Source: Fremontodendron californicum (lineage: Eukaryota > Streptophyta > Magnoliopsida > Malvales > Malvaceae). From it: DNA of 64,000 nt. The translations under genes and the position numbers were made by a program. Positions 11,843 to 21,726 of this stretch are shown piece after piece. Where the stretch lies: assembly GCA_030761205.1 (NCBI GenBank), contig JAULJL010000041.1:1808001-1872000 (forward strand), read 5' to 3'. Below the pieces are notes generated by a model that was not told where the DNA came from, ran no database searches, and saw nothing but the letters and a program-made list of their open reading frames with translations. How positions within the stretch are numbered: position 1 is the stretch's first letter; every line of letters starts with the position of its first letter.

Positions 11843-14212
11843 ATGAAAACCCATCTTTTTTCTCTAGTTTTCCTCTTCTTTTCCTTAACCCAAGGTCTGA
11901 ACCCCAAATGTGACACCCAAGACCATGGGTCAAACCTCCAAGTGTTCCACATTTACAGTCCATGCTCACCCTTCAAACCCTCAAAGCCACTCTCATGGGA
12001 AGAGGATGTGCTGTCAATGCTAGCCAAGGACCAGGCCAGGCTGCAATATTTTTCAAGCCTGGTGGTGGCTAAGAAATCTGTGGTGCCAATAGCTTCAGGC
12101 AGGCAGATTGTGCAAAGTCCAACTTATATTGTCAGGGCAAGAATTGGAACCCCACCTCAAACCATGCTTATGGCCATGGATACTAGCAATGATGCTGCTT
12201 GGATACCTTGCACTGGCTGCCTTGGCTGCTCTTCTAGTGTTTTTAACAATGCTAAATCCACCACTTTCAAGACCCTTGGCTGCCATGCTGCTCAATGCAA
12301 GCAGGTAACAATGATAATGCTTTTTTTTTTCGAAGATAATCGCTTAAATAACACATGTTTTAGGTTGTGCTGTACCTAAATAATCATTTTATAAATATCT
12401 TACAAAAACTACGGGTGTAACCTTAACCATTCACAATTCTCAATCGCTTACTGCTAAGCCACGCGCTTGGCTGGCGCCTGAGAAAGATTGGTTACTAAAC
12501 TAATACATAGAGTACTTTTTGGCTAAATTTGTAACTGAGGTAACCGTAAAGTTCACGGGAAGTTGTTGTTTAGCCAAAACATGAAACATGGGAAATTTCA
12601 CAAGATTAAGGAGGATCTTTGCTCTAATAATATCTTAACACTTGCATCATGTGATAATTTCAGGTACCAAATCCCACTTGCGGTGGAAGTGCGTGCATAT
12701 TCAACATGACCTACGGTGGTTCATCCATAGCAGCAAACCTCTCTCAAGACACAATCACCCTAGCCACTGACCCTGTCCCAAGCTACACTTTTGGTTGTCT
12801 CCAAAAGACAACTGGCCACTCAGTGCCACAACAAGGCTTAATGGGCTTAGGCAGAGGCCCATTATCACTTCTGTCTCAAACCCATAATTTGTACAAATCC
12901 ACATTTTCATACTGCTTGCCTAGCTTTAGGTCACCTAACTTTTCAGGCTCATTGAGACTTGGGCCAACTGGGCAGCCATTGAGGATCAAGTACACCCCAA
13001 TGCTAAAGAACCCTAGAAGACCCTCACTTTACTTTGTGAAATTGATTGGAATTAGAGTTGGAAGGAGAATTGTTGATATCCCACCAAATGCATTAGCTTT
13101 CAACCCTTCCACTGGTGCTGGAACCATTATTGATTCTGGTAATGTTATCTTTTTTTTTTTTTGGTCCATTATTTTGTTTTAGTAGGCCTAAAAGTAAAGT
13201 GACTAGGGTTAAAACACAATAAAGATTTTGGTGGCACATAATTAAGATCTGGGCATTAGCCAGTCTTTCTTTATCTTGGAGTTATTTCACTTTTTGCACC
13301 ATAAAAAGATGTCTCTAAAGTTGAAGACATAGTAATGACAACATGTAATAGTACAAGTAAGGGTGTAAACGTGACAATGTACTCGTAAGTTATTCAAATT
13401 TGGTTTGAATTTTTTTTGAATTCAACTAAATCATTGTCGAGCGAGCCGAATTCGAGTATCTTAATATTCGGCTCGAGTAGTTCATAAGTTTAATCAAGTT
13501 TTTTTATTAAAATATTTTATTATTTTTAATTAGTATTAAAAAATTTCAATTCAAATTCGAAATCGAGCTAGAGTATAAATAATCGAATTTGAAGTTGAGC
13601 ATGAGAATCGAGCTCGTTTTTACTTGGTAAACGAGCCTAATCGAGCGAGATCGAGTAGTTCAATTTTTTATCTCGAATCGAGCTCAAGCTTTAAAAAAAA
13701 TTCGATCGAACTCGAGTCGAGTAGCCACAAGTTTCGAGTCAAGCTCGAGCTTTTTACTGTTTGAGTTCGACTCGACTCGATTAGACCTTTAAGTGTATGT
13801 ACATGTATTTATTTGTTATTGAAGTATATATCACTAAACTTTGCTATTGAACTTAGGTACTGTCTTCACCCGGCTAGTAGAACCAGCCTACGTAGCTGTC
13901 CGGAACGAGTTCCGACGGCGAGTTAAGGTCGCCAACGTGACATCCCTGGGAGGGTTCGACACATGTTACACAGTCCCAATCGTGGCACCGACGATAACGT
14001 TCATGTTCGCGGGCATGAATGTGACACTGCCACAAGACAACTTACTAATCCACAGCACAGCAGGCAGCATCGCATGCTTGGCAATGGCATCATCACCAAA
14101 CAATGTGAACTCAGTGCTGAATGTGATAGCCAATATGCAACAACAAAACCATAGGATACTTTTCGATGTGCCCAATTCGAGGTTGGGCGTGGCCCGTGAG
14201 CGCTGCACCTAA
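11843..14212 (+). CDS. AED3-type apoplastic aspartyl protease, three exons
   Basis: Exons are 11843-12304, 12664-13138 and 13857-14212, giving 430 residues; both introns have GT and AG ends and restore the frame. The start has a hydrophobic signal peptide (about residues 1-18), so the protein should enter the secretory pathway. A1 pepsin-type features are the Y-x-V-x-x-x-I-G-T-P-P-Q strand (about 95-106), first catalytic Asp113 in DTSNDAAW, a Cys-rich loop (123-129), FGCLQ and GLMGLGRGPLSLLSQT in the middle, and second catalytic Asp311 in DSG. The motif DTS instead of DTG is typical of the Arabidopsis AED3 (At1g09750) branch, an extracellular protease linked to systemic immunity. Length and architecture are complete. 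Intron 2 carries a MITE-like insertion. The substrate is unknown. Atypical aspartic protease naming is the only real ambiguity. Confidence 0.93.
13358..13792. mobile_element. MITE-like repeat in intron 2 of the protease gene
   Basis: The block is dense in tcgag/ctcga words and is bounded by weak inverted ends (taagggtgtaaacg at left; cgattagacctttaa at right). This resembles the plant hAT-type MITEs with a taggggtg end, as at 14962-15428. It accounts for about 60 percent of intron 2. A clean target duplication is not visible. Confidence 0.55.
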
Positions 14213-14269
14213 AACTACTTTGGTTGCATCGTAGTAGTAACTTTTGGGAAAGAGTGTGGGATAGAATCA

Positions 14270-15840
14270 TATTTTCATATTGGGTTGACGATTTGTTTAT
14301 TAGCTTGGCTGTACCATGTCATGGGCCATTTGCAAATTAAGACTATCTTAAGTTGTCTAAGAAATCTTTTTTATGTATCTTTTTCTTACTTTTTGAAATT
14401 TTAGATAAAAATTTGGGTTATGTTGAATCATTTTGATTTTGTTTAATATGGTATTCATTAACGGAACTTTTAGATTAAAATTTCACTATTTTGATTTTTG
14501 ATTTTAAGTTAATATGTAAATTGGTCTTCTAATTATACATCTTTTAAAGATTTGATTTTTTTAAAAAAATTCATAATTAAGTATCTAAATTTGTATTTCG
14601 TCAATCAAATTACTTTAATAAATTAACACCGTTTCATAAATATTAATATAATCTGATTGATCAATACTAAGTCACTGATAGAAAATATAATCAAAATTTC
14701 ATATTGGGTTGATGATAGTTTACTAGCTTGGTCGTACCATGTTATGGACCATTTGCATATTAAGACCATCTTAAGTTGTCTAAAAATTTCAATTTTAATA
14801 AGTAGTCTTTTTTTATGTATCTTTTTCTTACTTTTTGAAATTTTAGATCTTTTGGGTTATTTCGAACCATCTTGATTTTGTTTAATATTTAACGAAACCC
14901 TTTAGACTAAAATTTTATTGTTTTAACTTTGAGTTAATATGCAAATTGGTTTTTGAATTATTAGGGGTGAGAAAAAGTTGGATAATTGAATAAACCGATC
15001 AAAATCGAAGCAATTCGGCTCATTCGGTTCGGTTTATTTAGTTTTGATTTAGGGCGGTTAGATTATTCGGTTTAAACATATTTATTCGGTCGGTTTGCGA
15101 TTTTTTATTTTTAAACCGAATCTACCAAATAAACCGACACTTAATTAAAAAATAAATAATATTATTTTTATTTAGATCCAAATCCAATTAACAATTTAAC
15201 TCAATCCAACCCAATCTAATCCAAAATTAAATTAATCCAACAACCCATAACCCAAACAAATAAAAAACCCATAACCTAAACCTTTAGAGTGAAACAGAAA
15301 AAATCGACCGAACCAAACCGACTAGTTTATTTCAGTTTTGGGATATTATTTCGGTCGATTTTACAATTTTATTCGGTTTAATCGGTTTTAAGAATTTTAG
15401 AATTGAATCGGCCGAATGCTCACCCCTACGAATTATACACTTTTTAACGATTTGATACTTAAAAAAAAAAAAAAATCACAATTAGATACTTAAACTTGTA
15501 TTTCGTCAATCAAATTACTCCAATAAATTAACGTCATTTCATAAGTACTGATGTGACCTAATTAACCAATACTAAGTTATCGATGATAGAAAATAGAATC
15601 AGATTTTCATATTAGATTGATGATAGTTTACTAGTTTTGCCGTACCATGTCGTGAGCCATTTGCAAATTAAGACTATCTATGTTGTCTAAGAAATTTCAG
15701 TTTTAATAAGTAGTAATTTTTATTTATTTTTTCTTACCTTTTGAAATTTTAGATCTTTAGGATTATGTTGAACCATCTTGATTTTGTTTAATATGGTAAT
15801 CATTAACGAAACCTTTCAGATTAGAATTTTCTTGTTTTGC
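14270..15840. repeat. Threefold tandem duplication of the protease 3' flank
   Basis: A unit of roughly 425-435 bp begins near 14274, 14698 and 15608. Each copy shows catatt(g/a)g(g/a)ttgatgat-type sequence, gtaccatg, ccatttgca, attaagac, tttttcttac, tttttgaaattttaga and cttgattttgtttaat. The second copy contains a 467-bp MITE plus 8-bp target duplication; subtracting it restores the spacing. The first copy begins about 60 bp behind the protease stop codon, so the duplicated segment probably includes its 3' UTR. No protease coding sequence was duplicated. Confidence 0.85.
14962..15428. mobile_element. hAT-like MITE with 10-bp terminal inverted repeats
   Basis: The ends are an exact inverted pair (taggggtgag / ctcaccccta). 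They are flanked by an 8-bp direct repeat with one mismatch (tgaattat 14954-14961, cgaattat 15429-15436), as expected for hAT transposition. Inside there are many ttcggttt / aaaccgaa words and no ORF. It interrupts the second copy of the tandem 3'-flank repeat, so it is younger than that triplication or was inserted into one unit. Confidence 0.85.
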
Positions 15841-16589
15841 CTTTTCATCATCTTTGCACAAATACGAATAATTCAAGCTTGCTTTGTCGTTTTATGTTTA
15901 TTCAATTAAAATCGTAATCAAATTATTATTAATAATTAAGCAAATTTTTAATTTTTATTTTCATTAATTGAATAGAATTATTTAAAAATAACTTTAATCA
16001 ATCAAAATATTTCTGTTAATTCGATTGATTAATCGTATTTCAAATAAATATAATCATCCAACAAAAATTCAAATGCCAAACATAAATAAAAAGAGCATCC
16101 ATAATAAGTTAAAGATTTCAACAATATAAAACTTAAAATATCTAACAAAGATAAAAAAATATATAATTTTTTTTTATATCTTTTGGGTAATTTAGTTAGT
16201 TCAATTAACAGATAACCAAAAAATCTCTAAAATTTCTTTCGATAACTGACCAAATAACTTGATAACCGATCAAATAATCAAATTAATTTTGATTTCGGTC
16301 TATTAATTCGATTTTGACCAAATAGTGCACAACCCTAATTACCTAACTTTTTTACAAGAATTGGGATTTAAGATTCAAATTGTTATCATTTTTAATGAGG
16401 ATTGGAATTTAAGATTCGAATTTCCACTATGGTGTGTAAAAAAAATCTTTACATAAGTGTAAATTAAAAAAGAAAAAAGACAAAAAATTTTAATAAAAAT
16501 TAGACTTATGTTTATTTCAAGATTTTGGTATAATGGATAGGATAGGATGATAATCATTACACAATGCTTTATTGTTTAGATACATATTC
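15841..16589. other. AT-rich intergenic DNA
   Basis: No gene is supported. A degraded segment at 16190-16330 with gataaccga and caaataa words resembles the interior of the MITE class at 14962-15428. Confidence 0.45.
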
Positions 16590-16679
16590 AAGGTTGCAAA
16601 GGGTTTTTATTTGTTGCAACTGTTATTTTTCCTCTCCTATCTCTATTGAAACAAACAAGTTGAGAAGAGTTCAAAGTTT

Positions 16680-17148
16680 CCAAATTCCGGAGAGTTGATG
16701 ATACAAACAAGTTGAAGAGTTCAAGTTGAAACAAACAAGTTGCAAAGGGTTTTTATTTTGAATGAAGGATCTCCAAACCCAAGTTGGGAATGTCAAACCA
16801 CCATAAATATAATACTTGATGGAGAGTTTCTTAAGTTTCTTATGTGGTTGAAGTAAGCTCAGCACCTCTTCATTTCTTGATCATTAAAGCTAGACTTATC
16901 GAATAACCTAGCCAGGCCTCCAATGCAACTTGAGCATTGACAAGAATTTTCAATTATTTGCTAGAAAGTGGACCTTTGAGATCTGACAAATTCTTCAGCT
17001 CTCTTATAACAAAATTGGATACTGCCTAGAGATAAATTAATTCAACAATTCCGAGTGACATGGCATCCCTTTAATTGAATTAATGATGCCGTAGGTTTGT
17101 TAAAAATCTAAAATTGGAAGGTAACTCAACAACAAGGTTTGTAAGTTT
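16680..17148 (-). pseudogene. NBS-LRR relic, early LRR part
   Basis: Read on the minus strand this matches the start of the LRR domain of the NLR at 21727-25849. A 64-codon frame (16865-16671) contains LLQPHKKLKKLSIKYY and LTFPTWVW, matching LLQPHEELSVLAIKYY and TFPTWIED of that gene. Upstream in reading direction (16960-17000), a stretch equals its QNLSNLKGQLS segment. Further nucleotide similarity runs to 17130 with several indels. No intact frame exists. The relic is cut by a LINE at 17149 and appears to resume at 18667. Confidence 0.75.
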
Positions 17149-18652
17149 CTAAGTACAAAAGGATTGGGCTCACTCACCTATGTTTTGCTGATGACTTTAT
17201 GATTTTCACTAAATGGCACCTGAAATCCATTCAAGGAGTTCAGGATATCCTGGAAAGTTTTTATAAACTTTCTGGTTTGCAGCTCAACTGTGCCAAAAGT
17301 GAACTTTATTCTTCTGGAATCAGTAGAGCTCAGCTTCAGGAAATCCAGGGGGTGACAGGCTTCAAGCTAGGAGAGCTGCCAGTGAGGTATTTGGGGGTTC
17401 CTTTAGTAACAAAGAAGCTGACAGAAAAAGACTGTGTCCCACTTATCTCAAAGATTACTGCTAGGATCACTCACTGGACATCAAAGATTCTGTCCTATGC
17501 TGGAAGATTTCAGCTTATTCAATCAGTTTTGTTCAATATACAAAACTATTGGTGTAGAATCTTTATTCTACCTAAGGCAGTGCTCTCCAGAATTAATCAA
17601 CTCTGTTCTCGATTCTATTGGTTAGGGAAAGATGTAGAAGCCAGAGGAGCAAGGGTGAGCTGGCAGAAAATTTGTTGTCCAAGATCAGAGGGGGGACTTG
17701 GCCTGAAGGATCTAGTTTCTTGGAACAGGGCAAGCATAATGCAGATAATATGGACATTGCTTTTTAAGGCAGGTTCATGGTGGATTGCTTGGATCCACAA
17801 CTATGTTCTAAAAGGCACCTCATTCTGGCAGTTCCCAATCACCCAGGGAAGTAGCTGGATTTGGAGGAAACTCCTACAATTGAGACCATTAGCAGCTCAA
17901 TTTACCTATCAGAATAATGGAAGATTAGTTTGGAAATTTCCTGGGGACAGGTTTTCAGTGGCTAAAGTGTGGCAGCAAATCAGGCCAAGGCAGCCAAAGG
18001 TGGATTGGGATAGATTGGTATGGTATGCCTACCATATTCCAAGGCATTCCCAAATATCATGGATGGCAATTCAGAACAAGCTCCCTACAAAAGATCGCTT
18101 GATGGAATGGGGAATGGAACTAAATGGAACTTGTGATATGTGCAGTCAACAAATGGAGACTCGAGACCATTTATTCTTTGAGTGTGAGTATTCTAAGGCA
18201 GTATGGAGGGAGATTCTGCACCTATGTAAGCTTCATAGAGTCATCAGAAGTTGGGACTTTGAAGTTCAATGGGCAAAGAGAAAGCTAAAGGGTAAATCTC
18301 TTATTGCTACAGTGCTTCGAATTGCTTGGAATGCTCTCATATATCATGTATGGAGGGAGAGGAATAACCGCAGGTTTTGTAAACAATCTCAGCAATGTAT
18401 GCAAATGCTTGAGAAAATCAAGGAGGAGGTTAGCTATAGACTAGGGGGGATGAAAACCATAAAGGATGATACTGTTAATAGAGATTTGCATGTTGCATGG
18501 GGGTTAAAAAGTTCACTGATAGCATAATTGGTTCTTAGCTATGTAAAGAAGACATTGTAAAATAGTACATTTGTTTGCCAGCTATGCTGGTTGTATTGAT
18601 GTAGCAGTGCATGCTGCTTTTGGATAAATAAAAACTTTGCTTATCCAAAAAA
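17149..18652 (+). mobile_element. 5'-truncated LINE (L1/RIL-type) insertion
   Basis: A non-LTR retrotransposon remnant flanked by an exact 14-bp duplication aaggtttgtaagtt (17135-17148 and 18653-18666). It ends in a short A tract. Only the 3' part of the element is present, as is usual when reverse transcription stops early. It lies inside an NLR relic, in the opposite orientation. Upstream sequence of the element (endonuclease and most of the reverse transcriptase) is missing. Confidence 0.92.
17160..18527 (+). pseudogene. LINE reverse transcriptase C-terminal fragment
   Basis: The open frame runs from the insertion boundary to 18527; the first Met is at 17199 but the frame is open before it. 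The reverse transcriptase catalytic motif FADD is encoded at 17184-17195, directly before that Met. It is followed by the thumb-like region (KSELYSSGIS, LPVRYLGVPL, AGRFQLIQSVL, RFYWLG) and, at about residues 250-340, a zf-RVT zinc-binding domain with C-x2-C-x8-H-x4-C (CDMCSQQMETRDHLFFEC). This order is typical of plant L1-type LINEs. The frame is uninterrupted over 442 codons, so the insertion is not very old, but it cannot be functional without its N-terminal half. Confidence 0.88.
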
Positions 18653-18666
18653 AAGGTTTGTAAGTT

Positions 18667-18720
18667 GAAGAGAGTACATATATGATATATCTCCAGCAAA
18701 AGACATGGCTCAACTTTTAA
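18667..18720 (-). pseudogene. NBS-LRR relic, portion beyond the LINE
   Basis: gaagagagtacatatatgat resembles the ctaaattgtaaagggtacat segment of the NLR LRR start (near 23975-23995) in the same orientation. It lies immediately outside the LINE target duplication, so the LINE split a pre-existing relic. The match is short. Confidence 0.4.
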
Positions 18721-20327
18721 CAGTAATGAAGTATAGATAGATAATTCACCAAAATGGTTGAATTAGAAGTGTGAAATAAATGGTTTGTAATCTATCATTT
18801 TCTTTGAGTTTTTTTATATCTTTCATTTATTATGTAGATATTTTCAAAGATGGACCCTACTGTTTAAAAGAAAGGCTAAAAATTGACAAAGTCAAGAATT
18901 TGTCTGGATTCAATTGATCAGGCTGCTTCAATGAAATTTCCTGCTACCAATGTAAAAACTCCAATTTTTTGTCCTTTGTAAAAATTGAATACATTGTATA
19001 TTTGTATGATATAGTAAAGTAATTCATAATTAGCAACTAATGTAAAAACTGAAACAATCAACAACTCAAAAAAGCAAAGACACAAGATTTTACGTGGAAA
19101 ACCCCTTTGGTAAGGGGAAAAACCACGGGACTGCAATCCGTTCAATCTTCCACTATTCGAAATAATACGATTACAAGTCTTCTCTAGTGTAGTTAAAGTT
19201 ATCGATCAAAAGTTAAATTTCTAACATACAACCATTACCTTATAAAATATGCTAAAAAGAAAAATCTCACCAAATGTGAAATGTCTGTGAAGACTGGAGT
19301 TGTCAGTAGCCACCCATTTCTCCAAAAAGTCACTTAATTTGGTGATCAGTCACAATTTTCTACACTGTGAAGCTCTTTAACCACCAAGTCTTTGGAACTG
19401 AAAATTCTTGAATCAACATCACTGCCCATGTTTTGAGGGTGCACTGTAGAATCACCTTTCCTTTTTGGAGAAGAAATGACCATAGTTGAACCCAAAAGTT
19501 CAGTAGTTCTCTTTCAATATAAGATACACCATGCCTGGACAACTTTCCATCATTGATTCTGAACGCCTTAGAATGCAAGTTTTGTTCATCCTCTCATAAA
19601 AAATGTTGTTTATGTTGTTTACATTACATCCACCATACATCTTCATTCAAAATGTACCTTCCAGAACCATGATCTGAATAATGAAATACCTGACATGTGT
19701 GACAAGATCAGTTGACCACCCCTTAGCAGAAAACTCTAAAATTGCCAGTTTAGTTCAAACAAGTTTCAAAATTTTCAAAATTGGATATTGAACAGAAGAT
19801 CATAATGTGGTAATCTATTATTATACTTGATATTTTTATCATATATGATATTAGTATATACTTACCTAGCTTCCAAATTCAGAATGCATTAACACCATCT
19901 CTTTCAAAGTGCTCCATTAAATTACCTGAAAGTTGGTAATCAAAGTAACTGAGAGCTTGGAATTTAAGGTAAAGAAACAGAGATTTAAGAAAATAACATG
20001 CAAGACATTTTCTGATGAAGGTTTGATTCTACTGAAGGAAGCATGCTTTTCAAATATTGCCCCTTGAAAACTTACCATGGGTATTAATTGCTGTCAATGT
20101 ATTACATTTAAAAGTTTGAATTTCATTCTTTGTGTGCTCATTGTTGCTCAAATTCCTGCAGGTTTGATATGAGCAGCACTTTGTCATAAAACCTTTTAAC
20201 CAATTGATGAGAGAGAAACAATAATAATATAATAACAACAGAGAAGAATGTTTAGTAGACATACTACAGTGAATAAGAGGAAGACATGAGGTATTATCTA
20301 AGAGCTTTCATGATTCTGTTTGCAGAT
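18721..20327. other. Intergenic DNA with an LTR-like fragment
   Basis: No intact gene. A 72-codon minus frame at 19360-19578 has varied composition but I do not recognise it. At 18945-19035 a short segment is bounded by ccaatgtaaaaact and taatgtaaaaact, possibly a small insertion. Confidence 0.4.
19040..19240 (-). mobile_element. Copia-type LTR fragment
   Basis: The words acaagattttacgtgg, then ccacggga and a run with tacaag have the same order as in the Copia LTRs at 30093-30615 (gatattttacgtggttcgg, ccacgggagg). That region corresponds to the R/U5 part of plant Copia LTRs. No partner LTR was found; it may be a truncated LTR of another family. Confidence 0.45.
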
Positions 20328-20375
20328 AATTGATGAATCTGCCATCAATATCGACATACTGCATCCAAGCTATCT
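20328..20375 (-). pseudogene. NLR C-terminal tail relic
   Basis: On the minus strand the segment encodes IAWMQYVDIDGRFI, matching IAHIPCVEIDGKFI at the end of the NLR at 21727-25849. Only this tail is recognisable. It suggests another NLR copy once lay here in the same orientation; the rest is lost or too diverged to see. Confidence 0.6.
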
Positions 20376-21726
20376 AACTCTGAACAATTGATTCAGCAGG
20401 GAACAATCATCATACTTTGCTACAAAATGGACAAACCAATCCTTTGAAAAGGAGACAAAGACGAAGGCAATTAAGGATTCAAAATTTTTGAAGGTTGGAG
20501 ATAATTGAAAGCAATTTTACAAGAGCTACTCTAGACTAAAAAATACCTCATCACCAGGTGAATGAAGGTGGGCAGCGTTATTTCTCTCTTGTAAAAAAGA
20601 TACCACATCGAAACATTCATCAATTCCAATGGAAAGTCATCTTTGAAAAGTAGCTGAGTGCAGTCCTTGCTCAAAAAATCCTGAATTGGATGGTGCAGAA
20701 ACCCTCTCCTGGAAGAAAGTTAGAATTTATAACTGATTTAGTATCATAGAAAATGTGAGAGAGAAAATAAAATAAACGATCACTGTAAAAACAGACCAAA
20801 CAATTATAAAACCGAAGAAACAAGCTGTAGTTTGTAGGCAAGCATTATCAAATTAATCACAACAAAGAAAACATTGAATTTCCTTTAAAAAAGTGAGACC
20901 AGAATAAGAAACCTACATGAAACATGGAACAACACTATGTAAGTTCACATTGAAAACCAGAATTATCTACAAGAAACAATGTTAGTTTTATAAGATATGA
21001 GTCTACTGAAGGTTCAACATTACCCTTGGATTTGCTCAAATCAATTCGGGTGGAACTAAAATGTGAAGTTTTGAACTATATGATCTCTACACTATGTTAA
21101 CATACTACTTAAGTAATCTCCAACACAGATTTCACAACCTCGTCGATTGCTCTTAAAATGAATTTGAAATCACATTTTAATTTTTGGGAACTCAAATTTC
21201 AGATGCAGAATATAATTTCTGCTATCTTAATTCTAATAACTCCACATATCAGCACTTACTTACCTGACTATCTTCTTTGTAACAATGGGTTATGAGTCTC
21301 TACTTTGCATCTTTTCCAACAAACGGGGGAAAGGCTACCTGAAAGATAGAACAAAGCAGTTAAATAATATTAACTTAAGATAGATACTGACAAGGAGAAA
21401 AAACTACGTAGTAAAACAAAATATAAAAGTGAGTAACGAAAAGAAAATGGAAAAAACTCAAGTCTTGCTTTTTCTCTATGTTAGGCTTACCACAGAGTGA
21501 ATATTGATTATAAACTGTTAACATTGACAAACATCCTTCAACGATTTCTCTAAATTTAGCTTTATCCATCCAAGACTAGTTTGGTTAGTTTTATTATTAT
21601 TATTATTTTATCTAATTTTTCATATGCAGAGCACAATTATTTAATTCAAATAAAGGAAAAAATCAATTAAAATAGTATTCAATTCTAACTTAAAATACCT
21701 GAGTCGTTGGAAAATCTTTCACTTAA
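20376..21726. other. 3' flank of the NLR gene
   Basis: The composition is more balanced than in surrounding intergenic DNA and several splice-like signals on the minus strand are visible (for example cttacctgac near 21256-21265). It may include a long or spliced 3' UTR of the NLR gene, which I cannot prove. No coding region is supported. Confidence 0.4.

Noticed and set aside
19360..19578. A 72-codon minus frame of varied composition
   Set aside because: It looks more protein-like than its neighbours, but I recognise no family and see no neighbouring exon; kept only as a remark.
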